A stretch of DNA of 64,000 nt from Halomonas dongshanensis (lineage in GTDB: Bacteria > Pseudomonadota > Gammaproteobacteria > Pseudomonadales > Halomonadaceae), in NCBI RefSeq assembly GCF_024790395.1, contig NZ_JAJISC010000008.1:1-64000 (forward strand), given 5' to 3'. Both the position numbers and the translations under genes were made by a program. The notes beneath the pieces are model-generated. The model saw nothing but the letters and a program-made list of their open reading frames with translations. It was not told where the DNA came from and did not search any database. Below, one piece after another: positions 11,654 through 27,677 of this stretch. Within the stretch, counting starts at the first letter, position 1; the number at the start of each line of letters is the position of its first letter.

Positions 11654-13288
11654 TCAGTCGCCGGGCTGCCAGCCATTGACGATGGGGTAACGGCGGTCAC
11701 GGCCAAAGCCGCGCGGGGTGACGCGAACGCCCACTGGCGCCTGACGGCGCTTGTATTCGCAGCGGTCGACCAGCTTGACCACCAGATAGACGTCCTCGCG
11801 GGCGAACCCGGCCGCGATGATCGCTTCGGCGCTCATGTCGCCTTCGATATAGCGCGCCAGGATAGCATCGAGCACGTCGTAGCCTGGCAGCGAATCGCTA
11901 TCCTGCTGACCGGGGGCAAGTTCGGCGCTTGGCGGCCGGGTAATGACCCGCTCAGGGATAGCCAACGACTGGGTATTGCGCCAGCGCGCCAAGCGGTAGA
12001 CCCAGGTCTTGTAGACGTCCTTCAGCGCGTTGTAGCCGCCCACCATGTCGCCGTAGAGCGTGGCATACCCCACCGCCATCTCGCTCTTGTTGCCGGTGGT
12101 CAGCACCATCAGTCCTTTCTTGTTGGAGATCGCCATCAGCAGCACGCCGCGACAGCGCGACTGCAAATTCTCCTCGGTGGTATCGCGCTCGGTACCGGCA
12201 AAGCTCTCGGCAAGCGTAGCGGTGAAGGCCTCGACCATAGGCTCGATGGGCAGGATGTCATAGCCCACGCCGAGAAGCTTGGCCTGCTCGGCGGCGTCTT
12301 CGCGGGAAATGTCGGCGGTGTAGTGGTAAGGCATCATCACCGCGTGGACGCGCTGAGGCCCCAGCGCATCTACTGCAATCGCCAGCGACAGCGCCGAGTC
12401 GATACCGCCGGAAAGCCCCAGCACCACGCCTTTGAAACCGCTCTTGTTGACGTAGTCGCGCACGCCCGTCACCAGCGCGCAGTAAAGGCTCTCTTCGGCC
12501 TCGACGTCGGGTTCGATCTCACCGGCCTGGGGCGCCCAGGTCGACGCGCTGGTTTGCAGCAGTTGAACCGGCATCAGGCCCGCCTGCCAGTAGGGTGCCA
12601 GCACCTTGAGTTCGCCCTGGGCATCGACGCAGCAGGAGCCACCGTCGAAGACCAGCTCATCCTGGCCGCCGATGGTGTTGACGTAGATCAGCGGCCGGTC
12701 GAACTCATTGGCGCGCTGTTCGAGCAGGCGGCGGCGCTCGCTGGGCTTGTCCTGGTGGTAGGGCGAGGCGTTGAGGCTGACCAGCACCTCGGCGCCAGCC
12801 TCGACGGCGGCGTTGATGGGTACGCCGTCCCAGATGTCCTCACAGATAAGGATGCCGAGCTTGGCGCCCTTATGCTCATAGACCAGCGGCGCGGCGCCAG
12901 GCGTGAAGTAGCGCTGCTCGTCGAAAACCTGATAGTTGGGCAGCGCCTGCTTGGCGTATTCGGCCTCCCACTGGCCGTTATAGAGCACACCGGCAAGGTT
13001 GTAGCAGCGCCCTTCGCGCACGCCGGGATAGCCGATGATAACCAGAACGTCGCGTGCGACCTTCTCGGCCATCAGCGCCCGCGCCTCGCGCAGGCGCGTC
13101 TCCATCGAGGCGCGCAGGAGTAAATCCTCTGGCGGATAGCCCGAAAGAAATAGCTCGGGAAACACCACGATGTCCGCCCCATGCTCGATTCGCGCCTCGC
13201 GCACCGCCTCGATGGCGCGCGCGGCGTTACCGGGAATGTCACCCACCAAGGGGTCGAGTTGGGCCATGACCAGCGTTAAATCTTGCAT
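11654..13288 (-). CDS. nadE: NAD(+) synthase, glutamine-hydrolysing
   Basis: This enzyme amidates nicotinate adenine dinucleotide to NAD+, the last step of NAD synthesis, using glutamine as nitrogen donor. The 544 residues contain two domains. The N-terminal nitrilase-type amidase has its Glu (VVFPELFLSG), Lys (the AKQALPNYQ region) and Cys (GILICEDIWDG) triad elements. The C-terminal synthetase carries the PP-loop ATP site LGLSGGIDSALSL. The two-domain form distinguishes it from the ammonia-dependent E. coli NadE. It is convergent with bamD and divergent from the small membrane protein gene upstream. The Shine-Dalgarno is weak. Confidence 0.93.
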   Translation of the reverse strand: MQDLTLVMAQLDPLVGDIPGNAARAIEAVREARIEHGADIVVFPELFLSGYPPEDLLLRASMETRLREARALMAEKVARDVLVIIGYPGVREGRCYNLAGVLYNGQWEAEYAKQALPNYQVFDEQRYFTPGAAPLVYEHKGAKLGILICEDIWDGVPINAAVEAGAEVLVSLNASPYHQDKPSERRRLLEQRANEFDRPLIYVNTIGGQDELVFDGGSCCVDAQGELKVLAPYWQAGLMPVQLLQTSASTWAPQAGEIEPDVEAEESLYCALVTGVRDYVNKSGFKGVVLGLSGGIDSALSLAIAVDALGPQRVHAVMMPYHYTADISREDAAEQAKLLGVGYDILPIEPMVEAFTATLAESFAGTERDTTEENLQSRCRGVLLMAISNKKGLMVLTTGNKSEMAVGYATLYGDMVGGYNALKDVYKTWVYRLARWRNTQSLAIPERVITRPPSAELAPGQQDSDSLPGYDVLDAILARYIEGDMSAEAIIAAGFAREDVYLVVKLVDRCEYKRRQAPVGVRVTPRGFGRDRRYPIVNGWQPGD

Positions 13289-13401
13289 GGGCGTTCAAAT
13301 CTCTCGAAAATCATTGATACGTTGAGGGTCACCATAGCGCATTGTCCCGCATGGGTCGCCGGGGAGCAAAATTTGCCGCGGTGCGCTGGGAGTGCATAAG
13401 G

Positions 13402-13680
13402 ATGAATTTGTTGATTATTCGGTTGATCATTTTTGCCGTCGTCTTCTTCGTCGGCCTCAAGCTCTATGGCCGCTACCGCCAGTGGCAGCACGACCGCCAA
13501 GCGCTCGAGCACGCTCGCAAGCGCCACGAAGGCGGTCAGATGGTGCGCTGCCAGTGGTGCGACGTTCACGTGCCCGAAAGCGAGGCGCTACGTGCCGAGG
13601 GGCGCTGGTTCTGCTCAAGCGCCCATCGCGACCGCTACGCCAACGAGCGCGCAAGCGACGACCGCCCCTCCAACCGGTAA
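13402..13680 (+). CDS. PP0621-family small membrane protein with zinc-ribbon-like tail
   Basis: I start this 92-residue protein at the ATG at 13402 (MNLLIIRLIIFAVVFF), because the frame upstream encodes no plausible membrane protein. One hydrophobic helix covers about residues 2-19. A basic linker follows, and then a CQWC motif followed about 20 residues later by CSSAH, a plausible zinc-binding knuckle. The layout matches the PP0621 family of unknown function found in Pseudomonas and relatives. Its last 46 nt overlap the 3' end of thiO on the other strand. The role is unknown, with no neighbour pointing to one. Confidence 0.72.
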   Translation: MNLLIIRLIIFAVVFFVGLKLYGRYRQWQHDRQALEHARKRHEGGQMVRCQWCDVHVPESEALRAEGRWFCSSAHRDRYANERASDDRPSNR

Positions 13681-14747
13681 GGGCTAGGGTCGATCAAGGG
13701 CGTACGCCCAAGCAGTAAATCCACCAAGAGATGCGTCGACGCGGGCGCCAGCACCAAGCCATTGCGGTAGTGCCCGGCGTTGACGTAGAGATTTTCCCAC
13801 CCTGGCACCGCGCCGATGAAGGGCACGCCATCCGGCGAGCCCGGCCGCAGCCCCGCCCAGTGATGCGCCACGCTATAGTGCGCAAGCGCCGGAACGATAT
13901 CCGCCGCGCTCGCCATGAGCGACGCCCGCGCCTCGGCATCGGTCGACTTATCGAAGTCGGCCTCTTCCAGGGTCGAGCCTACCAGCAGCAGGCCATCGGC
14001 ACGGGGGATGACGTAGCGTCCGTCTTTCAGCACTACGCGGCTAACAAGCCCCGGCGGCGTTTGGTAAGCAATCATCTGCCCCTTCACCGGACGCACTGGA
14101 AGGCCAACGCCCACCTTGGCCAAAAGCTCTGCCGCCCAGGCGCCACCACAGACGATCACACTCCCGGCACTTAACCTGCCCTGTTCGGTGGTCACGCCCT
14201 CGACGCGCCCGGCATGGATGATGAACCCCGTGACGCTGCACTGCTCGACGAGGGTGACCTGCGCCATGGCCTCGAGCCGCGCGCGCAGCGCCTGACCAAG
14301 CCGCGGATTGCGTACGCTGCCAAGGGTCGGCATCCACAGCGCCTGATCGCCCTCGGGGTTGGCCTCGGGCTCCTTGGCGGCGACGACATCGCGCCCCACC
14401 CGCTCAAGCGGCACACCGCGCTCACGCGCCCAGGGCAGCGCCCGTTCGGGATCATCGACGTTGAGATAGAGCAGCCCGCGCTGGCGATACTCGGGGCTGA
14501 TCCCGGTCTCCTCCTCTAAACGCAGCGAGAGCGTTGGGTAGGCGCCTTCCGACCAGCGCGATAGCGCAGAAACCGGCGCCGAATAACGCCAGGGGTAGAG
14601 CGGTGATACAATCCCGCCACCGGCCCAGGAGGCCTCACGGCCGCAGCGCCCGCGCTCGATGAGCGTCACCCTTTGGCCTGCATCGGCCAGCTGTAGCGCC
14701 GTCATCATGCCGATGACGCCTCCGCCTACAATCAAAAAATCGCTCAC
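13635..14747 (-). CDS. thiO: Glycine oxidase ThiO (FAD-dependent)
   Basis: ThiO is a flavoprotein amine oxidase of the DAO family that oxidises glycine to the imine used in thiazole synthesis for thiamine. The 370-residue protein begins with the FAD-binding motif VGGGVIGMMTA and continues to a glycine-oxidase-like C-terminal region (PGWENLYVNAGHYRNGLVLAPAS). Related D-amino acid oxidases look similar, so the substrate is inferred from family likeness. No other thiamine gene is in the window. The gene is divergent from the FimT-like gene, and its 3' end overlaps the PP0621 gene on the opposite strand. Confidence 0.82.
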   Translation of the reverse strand: MSDFLIVGGGVIGMMTALQLADAGQRVTLIERGRCGREASWAGGGIVSPLYPWRYSAPVSALSRWSEGAYPTLSLRLEEETGISPEYRQRGLLYLNVDDPERALPWARERGVPLERVGRDVVAAKEPEANPEGDQALWMPTLGSVRNPRLGQALRARLEAMAQVTLVEQCSVTGFIIHAGRVEGVTTEQGRLSAGSVIVCGGAWAAELLAKVGVGLPVRPVKGQMIAYQTPPGLVSRVVLKDGRYVIPRADGLLLVGSTLEEADFDKSTDAEARASLMASAADIVPALAHYSVAHHWAGLRPGSPDGVPFIGAVPGWENLYVNAGHYRNGLVLAPASTHLLVDLLLGRTPLIDPSPYRLEGRSSLARSLA

Positions 14748-14827
14748 ACTTCCTCCCCATGCTGGCCGCGCCGCCGAGCATCCCGACAGACCGCGAAGAG
14801 AGTGAGCATACCGGCCCAGGAGAAAGA

Positions 14828-15376
14828 ATGCAGCGATCGATAGCGCCTCCGTCTTGGCGCGCCACGGGCGGCTTCACCCTGCTCGAACTCATGATCGTGG
14901 TGCTGCTGGTGGGAATTCTCGCCCAGTGGGTGCTCCCCGCGCTCAGTGGGGTGAGCGAGCGTAACGCCCTGCGCGCCGAAACCAGCCGCCTGCAAAGCGC
15001 ACTAACGCTTGCTCGACATACTGCCATCACCCGACAAACGCCGGTCACCGTGTGCCCCACCAACGCCGAACGAAGCCACTGCACCTCGCAGTGGAGCGCT
15101 GCGCTATTAGTGATGACAGGCGACGTCAGCGGCGCCGTCAGCGCAGAGGATATTGTGCGTGTTTTTCCCGCCGGGAGCGGCACGCAGACGCGCTACCGCA
15201 CGGATCGCAACCGGGTGCGCTATAGCCGTATTGGCCACACAAGCGGCTTCAACGGCAGCTTTACGGTTTGCCCACAGAAGACGAGCGCCGATACCATGGG
15301 GCAGGCACTGATTTTGAGCCGGTATGGGCGCCTACGCAGCGCGCCCGAGGCAGTAAGCTGCTCCGGGCGCGATTAA
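14828..15376 (+). CDS. GspH/FimT family pseudopilin
   Basis: This is a type IV pilin-like protein of 182 residues when started at the ATG at 14828, which has GGAGAAAG directly before it. The type III signal sequence is clear: a short basic leader, the prepilin peptidase site G-FTLLELM, and a hydrophobic helix (IVVLLVGILAQWVLPAL). A GspH-like globular domain with several Cys follows. Such minor pseudopilins prime pilus or secretion pseudopilus assembly. It stands alone between thiO and trxB with no other pilus gene beside it. A short prepilin peptidase is encoded far away at 63224-63691. Confidence 0.82.
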   Translation: MQRSIAPPSWRATGGFTLLELMIVVLLVGILAQWVLPALSGVSERNALRAETSRLQSALTLARHTAITRQTPVTVCPTNAERSHCTSQWSAALLVMTGDVSGAVSAEDIVRVFPAGSGTQTRYRTDRNRVRYSRIGHTSGFNGSFTVCPQKTSADTMGQALILSRYGRLRSAPEAVSCSGRD

Positions 15377-15416
15377 GACCGATCGGTCGATGGCGATAAG
15401 GCGCTTACCCTGCGCG

Positions 15417-16382
<966 letters not shown>

Positions 16383-16590
16383 TTAAAAAAACGAATCGAT
16401 GATGGAGGCGGCGATGCGCGGACAATATCGGCCGCCTGCTTGAAACGGGCGCGGTTTGGACCCATGTTTTCTTAGCCCGGGTCAGATACGCTGCAGCGTC
16501 CTGTGTCGTCATCACAGAGTTGGGCCATACTTATACAAAGACAGTGACCGTCGCACCTCGCGCAATGTATCGCAATGAGAGGAGAATCGC

Positions 16591-19326
<2,736 letters not shown>

Positions 19327-19348
19327 GCAACACTCCCAATGCTTGCGC

Positions 19349-19375
19349 GCCCCCACCTTTGGTGGGGGCTTTTTT
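19349..19375 (+). terminator. Rho-independent terminator of acnA
   Basis: The 9-bp stem GCCCCCACC / GGTGGGGGC with a TTT loop is followed by six T. It serves the rightward acnA transcript. The leftward maeA lacks a T-run here. Confidence 0.93.
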
Positions 19376-19410
19376 ATGCGCTGAGTTATATAGATGCTAC
19401 AAGTAGGCGC

Positions 19411-21087
19411 TTACACCGCGCGGCGGCGATAGGTGCGGTAGTCCGGCGACCAGCTGGCCTTTTCGATGTTCTCGCGCAGCGTGGTGCCGCTGGTGGTCAG
19501 CGCCACGCCGTTGTGCTGCGCCGTGGCCGCCACTTCGAAGGCGATGGCCTTACTGATCTCGCGGATGCGCGAAAGCGGCGGTAGCAGCGCCCCCTTGCCC
19601 TCTTTGACCAACGGCGCTTCGCGCGCCAGGGCCCGAGAGGCGCTCATCAGCATCTCATCGGTGATACGGCTGGCGTTGGCGGCAACGACCCCAAGGCCAA
19701 TGCCGGGGAAGATGTAGGCGTTGTTGCACTGAGCGATCGGGTAGGTACGACCGTTGTAAACCACCGGCGCGAAGGGGCTGCCGGTAGCGACCAGCGCCTG
19801 ACCGTCGGTCCAGCGAATGACGTCTTCCGGAGTGGCCTCGGCCTGGGAGGTGGGGTTGGAGAGCGGCATGATGACCGGGTGCTCGCAGCCCGCGTGCATG
19901 GTCCGCACGACCTGCTCAGTGAAGATGCCTTTCTGCCCACATACGCCGATCAAGACGGTCGGCTTCATCTGAGCGATGGTCTCTTCCAAGCCCTGACCGT
20001 TCCAGCTAGCCACCAACGCAGGGTCGTGGGCCAGGCGGCGCTGGAAATCGCGCTGCCAGCTCTGATCGCTGGTCATCAAACCTTCGCGGTCGATGATAAA
20101 GATACGCGCCCGCGCTTCGGCCTCGCTCAAGCCTTCGGCCTGCATGGCGACCACCACCTGCTCGGCAATGCCGCAGCCGGCCGAGCCGCCACCAACGAAC
20201 ACCACGCGCTGGCTGGCGATGGTCTCCTCACGGGCCTGACAGGCCGCCATCAGCGTACCCACCACGACCGAAGCGGTGCCCTGGACGTCGTCGTTGAAGC
20301 AGCACAGCTCATCGCGATAGCGCTCGAGCAGCGGCACGGCATTGGCCTGGGCGAAGTCTTCGAACTGCAACAATACGTTGGGCCAGCGGCGCTTCACTGC
20401 GGCGACGAAATCGGCCATGAAGGCGTCGTACTCTTCCTGGCCGATACGCTCGTGGCGCCAACCCATGTACATGGGGTCTTCGAGTAGCGACTGATTGTTG
20501 GTGCCCACGTCGATCATGATCGGCAGCGTGTAGGCCGGGCTGATACCGCCACAGGCGGTGTACAGCGCCAGCTTGCCGATGGGAATACCCATGCCGCCGA
20601 TGCCCTGGTCGCCAAGGCCGAGAATACGCTCGCCGTCGGTCACCACCACGACCTTGACGTTGTCCTTGGTGGCGCTGCGCAGCATATCATCCATATGCTC
20701 GCGGTCCGGGTAGCTGATGAAAAGCCCCCGGTGGTTGCGATAGATGTTGGAAAACTCCTGACACGCCTTACCTACGGTAGGGGTGTAGATGATCGGCAGC
20801 ATCTCTTCGAGATGCTCGGAGACCAGGCGGAAATAGAGGGTTTCGTTATCGTCCTGAATGGCGCGTAGAAAGATATGGCGGTCCAGATCGCTATGACACT
20901 GCTGATATTGGCGATAGCTGCGCTCGAGCTGGTCGTCGATGGTCTCGACCTTTTGCGGCAGCAGGCCAATGAGATTGAAGGCGACTCGCTCCTCCTGAGT
21001 AAACGCGCTGCCTTTGTTCAATAGCGGCATCTCGAGTAGGGAAGGACCGGCGTAAGGAATGTATAAGGGGCGTTTGCTCTGCGTCAT
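19411..21087 (-). CDS. maeA: NAD-dependent malic enzyme
   Basis: This enzyme decarboxylates malate oxidatively to pyruvate with NAD+, linking the citric acid cycle to pyruvate and gluconeogenesis. Reading from the second ATG (21087), which is better spaced from AAGAG than the first at 21093, gives 558 residues, close to E. coli MaeA. Family features include the N-terminal malic domain ([17 protein letters not shown]), the metal-site segment FEDFAQANA, and the Rossmann motif [15 protein letters not shown]. The conserved late segment is present ([19 protein letters not shown]). It is transcribed convergently with acnA. Confidence 0.94.
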   Translation of the reverse strand: MTQSKRPLYIPYAGPSLLEMPLLNKGSAFTQEERVAFNLIGLLPQKVETIDDQLERSYRQYQQCHSDLDRHIFLRAIQDDNETLYFRLVSEHLEEMLPIIYTPTVGKACQEFSNIYRNHRGLFISYPDREHMDDMLRSATKDNVKVVVVTDGERILGLGDQGIGGMGIPIGKLALYTACGGISPAYTLPIMIDVGTNNQSLLEDPMYMGWRHERIGQEEYDAFMADFVAAVKRRWPNVLLQFEDFAQANAVPLLERYRDELCCFNDDVQGTASVVVGTLMAACQAREETIASQRVVFVGGGSAGCGIAEQVVVAMQAEGLSEAEARARIFIIDREGLMTSDQSWQRDFQRRLAHDPALVASWNGQGLEETIAQMKPTVLIGVCGQKGIFTEQVVRTMHAGCEHPVIMPLSNPTSQAEATPEDVIRWTDGQALVATGSPFAPVVYNGRTYPIAQCNNAYIFPGIGLGVVAANASRITDEMLMSASRALAREAPLVKEGKGALLPPLSRIREISKAIAFEVAATAQHNGVALTTSGTTLRENIEKASWSPDYRTYRRRAV

Positions 21088-21204
21088 GGGCATCTCTTCT
21101 CATCCATCGCTGCTGCAGCGCAGCAATTTCAAGCGTTTACGGTTATATGAAACTAATGTACCACGCGTGTAGAGCAAAGGTGGCACAGACACCGCGTTGC
21201 AGGC

Positions 21205-21233
21205 AAAAAAATGCCCCGGTTTTTACCGGGGCA
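21205..21233 (-). terminator. Rho-independent terminator of the YeeE-type transporter gene
   Basis: The stem TGCCCCGGT / ACCGGGGCA (21212-21232) is followed on the minus strand by a run of seven T, just after the stop codon at 21257. Confidence 0.92.
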
Positions 21234-21256
21234 GCGAGAAATCAAAATGTTACGCT

Positions 21257-22468
21257 TTAGCAGCTTTTTGCCGCTGGCTGCCGTGCCGCCTCCCCGGTAA
21301 AGAACAGCGGGCGCAGTTTCACCCCGACCATGTTGCCCGCAAAGGCCGCCACCAGCCACACCCAGCCGTGCAAACTGCCCGAGGCGATGCCGCTGAAATA
21401 GGCGCCGATGTTGCAGCCAAAAGCGAGCCGCGCACCGTAACCCAGCATCAGCCCGCCAATGACGGCCGCCGCACCTGAGCGCAGCGGAATGCGAAAGTTG
21501 GGTGCAAAACGTCCAGCCAGATGCGCGGCCACCAGGGCGCCGAGCATGATACCGACGTTCATCACCGTGGTGATATCGCTCCAAATGCTCGACTGCAGCG
21601 CCGCGGCGTTGCCCGGCGTCTGCCAGTAACTCCAGCCACCGACGCTGCCACCGAAGAGCTCGTACACCTTGGCCCCCCAAAGGGCGAATGCGGAGGTAAT
21701 GCCCCAAGGGCGACCGGCAAGCGCCAGCGTCGCGAAGTTCAGCAGCGCCAGCGCCACCGCCCCGGCGAGCAGCGGCCAGGGCCCACTCAGCCAGCGCTCG
21801 GCGCTTGGTTTGGTAACCGCAGGCGCGGCTTCCAGCTGGCCGTGGCGCTTGCGCTCCATCACCACGGTGAAGGCAGCGATAGCAGCAAACAGAATCAAGC
21901 TCACCGCAATGCCGCCGCTCACTCCGGCGATATCGACTAGCGAAATGGGATCGAACGATGGCAGGCTCTGCCACCAGCCGAAGTGGGCCGAACCGATCAC
22001 CGAGCCGACGATGAAAAAGAGCAATGTGATCAGCATGCGCGCATTACCGCCGCCTGCGGTGAAAAGCGTACCCGAGGCACAGCCGCCACCAAGCTGCATG
22101 CCGACGCCGAATAGAAAAGCGCCGAACAACACTGAAATACCGATGGGCGAGACGAAGCCGCTCACCGGCGTACCGAAGAGCGTACCCGCCCCCAGCGCGG
22201 GGAAGAACAGCACCACCGCCAGTGCCAGCATCACCATTTGAGCGCGCAGCCCGCGACCCCGGCGCTCTTTGATGAACACCCGCCAGGCGGAGGTAAAACC
22301 GAAGGCGGCATGATAAAGCACCATACCCAGAAGCCCGCCAACGATCAGCAAAAGGCCGGTGTTGGCGCCAAAGAAGACGCCGATCAGCAGTGCTCCGAGC
22401 ACGATCGCCGCCGTGGCGATCAGGGGGACACGATAAGCAACCGGCGCTGCGGCCGTGGTAGTCGACAT
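21257..22468 (-). CDS. YeeE/YedE family inner-membrane sulfur-compound transporter
   Basis: This is a polytopic membrane protein of about 403 residues when started at the ATG at 22468 (MSTTTAAAP). It has around ten hydrophobic segments. Two conserved Cys-containing loops are typical of the Sulf_transp family: GGGCASGTLF and FGCNIGAYFSGIASGSLHGW. In the thiosulfate transporter TsuA such cysteines relay the substrate through the membrane. This two-module, roughly 400-residue form resembles TsuA. Thiosulfate as substrate is inference, because no sulfur-metabolism gene or TusA homologue is next to it. It stands as a single gene with its own terminator. Confidence 0.82.
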   Translation of the reverse strand: MSTTTAAAPVAYRVPLIATAAIVLGALLIGVFFGANTGLLLIVGGLLGMVLYHAAFGFTSAWRVFIKERRGRGLRAQMVMLALAVVLFFPALGAGTLFGTPVSGFVSPIGISVLFGAFLFGVGMQLGGGCASGTLFTAGGGNARMLITLLFFIVGSVIGSAHFGWWQSLPSFDPISLVDIAGVSGGIAVSLILFAAIAAFTVVMERKRHGQLEAAPAVTKPSAERWLSGPWPLLAGAVALALLNFATLALAGRPWGITSAFALWGAKVYELFGGSVGGWSYWQTPGNAAALQSSIWSDITTVMNVGIMLGALVAAHLAGRFAPNFRIPLRSGAAAVIGGLMLGYGARLAFGCNIGAYFSGIASGSLHGWVWLVAAFAGNMVGVKLRPLFFTGEAARQPAAKSC

Positions 22469-22617
22469 AGACGCACCTATCTCTAATTTTACGCAAGCGG
22501 CTTGCGCAAACGCTTGCCAAGCCTTGGGCCTGTGGACGAACAAAGCCCCAAGGCGGTGTGGATAACCCTACAAGCTTAACGCTCGGCGACCCCAGCGCAA
22601 GCTCCTTTCATCCGCCC

Positions 22618-23637
22618 CTACCCCTCCTGCGCGTCATCCTCGCGCACTACATACAGCTCGTTGACTAGCACAAAGGCCACGACGGTCAGCGGCGCGGCAA
22701 GGATCACCCCAGGCAGACCGAACAGCGTGCTCGTCGCCAACAGCGCAAACAGCAGCAGCGCAGGCGGCAAATTGACCGCGCGCTGCTGCACCAGCGGCTG
22801 CAGGACGTTACCTTCGATCTGTTGGATGATGACGTAGGCAATCAGCACGAACAGCGCCGTTTCCGGGCTCACCGTATAGGCCAGGAGCAGCGCGGGAATG
22901 GCCGCGACGATCGGGCCGATGAGTGGTACGAAATCTAAAAGCCCCGCAATCAGCCCAAGCCCCAAGGCGGCGGGCACACCGAGCAGCCACATGCTCACGC
23001 CCACCAAGATTCCCGTTACCGCCATGGCGACCAGTTGCCCACCCAGCCAGAAGCGCAGCGCCTTGCCGCTTGCGTCCAGTGCCTCCCCCAGGCGCTTGCG
23101 GCTTTTCACCGGCGCAAGCAGCAAAAGCCCGCGACGATAGAGACTCGGCTGCGCAGCAAAGTAGACCATACCCACCAGCAGCACGAAGAAGTTCACCACG
23201 CTCCCGCCCATGGCCACTACCACGGTGCCAACTTGCGAGATGCCGCCCTCCATAATGCTTCCCGCACTCTCGGCGGCGTTGTCGATCAAGGGCGCCAACT
23301 GCGAGTCCTCAAGCCGCGCTTGCAGTTGTTCCCAGGCATCCGGCAACATCGTGGCAAGCGACGACATCTCCGCCGAGACCTGGGCGCCAAAGCCCCAGCT
23401 CATTAGCAAAAGCGCCGCGGTTAGCACCACCAAAACGATGATCAGCGCAAGCCAACGCGGAAGCCCCAGCCGCAACAGCGGCACCATGCAGGCCTGTAAG
23501 ATGCTCGCCCCTACCACTGCGCCAAAGACCAAAATCAATAACCCCGTGAGCTGCCACAGCGTCAGCACCACGGCAACGAGCACTAGTACGATCAGTACGC
23601 GCTCGGTAAAGCGTTGATGTCGATAAGTCGCGCGCAT
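22618..23637 (-). CDS. AI-2E family transporter (PerM/YdiK type)
   Basis: This is a 339-residue inner-membrane protein with about eight hydrophobic segments and the usual family layout. Two N-terminal helices are followed by a soluble region (EMSSLATMLPDAWEQLQARL), then the conserved core, including the stretch LDFVPLIGPIVAAIPA. The superfamily includes the proposed autoinducer-2 exporter TqsA and Na+/H+ antiporter-like members, so the substrate cannot be told from sequence. A good Shine-Dalgarno (AAGGA) precedes the ATG. The gene is divergent from valS. Confidence 0.82.
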   Translation of the reverse strand: MRATYRHQRFTERVLIVLVLVAVVLTLWQLTGLLILVFGAVVGASILQACMVPLLRLGLPRWLALIIVLVVLTAALLLMSWGFGAQVSAEMSSLATMLPDAWEQLQARLEDSQLAPLIDNAAESAGSIMEGGISQVGTVVVAMGGSVVNFFVLLVGMVYFAAQPSLYRRGLLLLAPVKSRKRLGEALDASGKALRFWLGGQLVAMAVTGILVGVSMWLLGVPAALGLGLIAGLLDFVPLIGPIVAAIPALLLAYTVSPETALFVLIAYVIIQQIEGNVLQPLVQQRAVNLPPALLLFALLATSTLFGLPGVILAAPLTVVAFVLVNELYVVREDDAQEG

Positions 23638-23728
23638 TCAATACATTCCTTTGTCAATGCGAAAGTCGAAGCGATCCGTCACTACCCACTGGTGGGGCAG
23701 CAGGCGAAGACCACTATAGAACAATCCG

Positions 23729-23757
23729 TTCAAGCGCGGCGCCGTTCGCGCTATACT
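23729..23757 (+). promoter_or_regulatory. Candidate sigma-70 promoter for valS
   Basis: TTCAAG (23729-23734) is followed after 17 nt by TATACT (23752-23757), a near-consensus -10, about 70 nt before the valS start. The -35 match is poor. I saw no T-box-like leader. Confidence 0.5.
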
Positions 23758-23827
23758 TGACCCCATTTTTCAACCGACCACCGCCGCCCCTGCCCGCGCT
23801 CAGGGGCGCTGCCTGCGAGCCGTTTGC

Positions 23828-26674
<2,847 letters not shown>

Positions 26675-26714
26675 AAAGCAGGCGTTCACCGCCACTTTTT
26701 CCCACTTCTCTCAT

Positions 26715-26738
26715 GCCCGGCTTCGCGCCGGGCTTTTT
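26715..26738 (+). terminator. Rho-independent terminator of valS
   Basis: The stem GCCCGGC / GCCGGGC (26715-26733) with a TTCGC loop is followed by five T. Confidence 0.92.
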
Positions 26739-26853
26739 CTTGCGCGTTCATATCCTGGGTTGAGCGCCTGCGGGCATTATCAAACACTGTTCATTAACAC
26801 GCTAATCAACTATCCTGACGCCATCACTGGCTACTTCCCCATGGTGACCCGTT

Positions 26854-27582
26854 ATGCAACTTCGCCGTATCCTTTTTTGCAACGCGCTGGGCTTTGCCCT
26901 GATTCTGAGCTGGTGGCTTCCTTCGGTGCTGTTCTGGACCAAGCTCGATGATGACGTGTTCTTTTTCTTCAACCAGTTCATCAGTCCCGTCTATCCGCGC
27001 TGGGTCGAAGCATTGGCACTGCTCAACACGCGCGCCTTCGATTACGTTATGTTCGGCGTGCTGGTGGTGATTCTGTTTTTCGCCATGCTGCGCGACAAAA
27101 GCGGTCGTTGGCCCAAGTGGCTGGCCATCGGTCTCATCATGGCGGCGGTTGGGGCCCTATTTGGTGAGATGCTGCACGTCCATCTGCTCATGGAGCGCCC
27201 GAGCCCCACGCTGTTTCACGATGGCGCCAACCTGCTCACCGACTACACCTTGATCAATGCCAAGGCCGAGGCGGCCAACAGCTTCCCAAGCGACCACGGG
27301 CTTCTGGCCATGGTCTTCGCTACCTTTATGCTGCGCTTTGCTGACCGCCTGATCGCTTCGCTGTCGGTGGCCGTAGCGGTCCTCGTGACGCTGCCGCGTA
27401 TCATGGTGGGCGGACACTGGGTCAGCGACGTATACTTCGGCGCCCTTGCCATCGCCTTGGTAGCGCTTCCCTGGATTCTGTGTAACGCCTACATCATGCG
27501 CCTGGTCGAGCAGATGGCGCGCTTTTTCGAGGCGTCCTTCCACCGCCTCGTCGCCTCGCTCACTGGCTCGAAAGGGGGGTGA
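26854..27582 (+). CDS. PAP2-family membrane phosphatase
   Basis: This 242-residue membrane protein has about six hydrophobic helices and the three-part acid phosphatase signature: a degenerate first motif around MERPSPT, the middle motif SFPSDHG with the catalytic His, and RIMVGGHWVSDVYFG with the second His. Such enzymes dephosphorylate undecaprenyl pyrophosphate, phosphatidylglycerol phosphate or lipid A in the periplasm. Which one cannot be decided here. The position between valS and a lipoprotein gene gives no clue. A long perfect stem-loop shared with the convergent META gene follows. Confidence 0.82.
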   Translation: MQLRRILFCNALGFALILSWWLPSVLFWTKLDDDVFFFFNQFISPVYPRWVEALALLNTRAFDYVMFGVLVVILFFAMLRDKSGRWPKWLAIGLIMAAVGALFGEMLHVHLLMERPSPTLFHDGANLLTDYTLINAKAEAANSFPSDHGLLAMVFATFMLRFADRLIASLSVAVAVLVTLPRIMVGGHWVSDVYFGALAIALVALPWILCNAYIMRLVEQMARFFEASFHRLVASLTGSKGG

Positions 27583-27617
27583 CCGAAAGCGCCATCGCCT
27601 AAAGCAGCGGCTAAAAC

Positions 27618-27658
27618 AAACACGCCCGGCAGTACACATGGAACTGCCGGGCGTGTTT
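27618..27658. terminator. Bidirectional terminator between the PAP2 and META genes
   Basis: A perfect 16-bp inverted repeat (AAACACGCCCGGCAGT and its complement) with a 9-nt loop lies between two convergent genes. T residues follow the stem in both directions. Confidence 0.85.
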
Positions 27659-27677
27659 GTTAATGCAAAAAGGCGGT

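Noticed and set aside
23638-23827. A T-box riboswitch before valS
   Set aside because: No T-box consensus or specifier-loop-like structure is visible, and there is no terminator hairpin. T-boxes are also not expected in this group.
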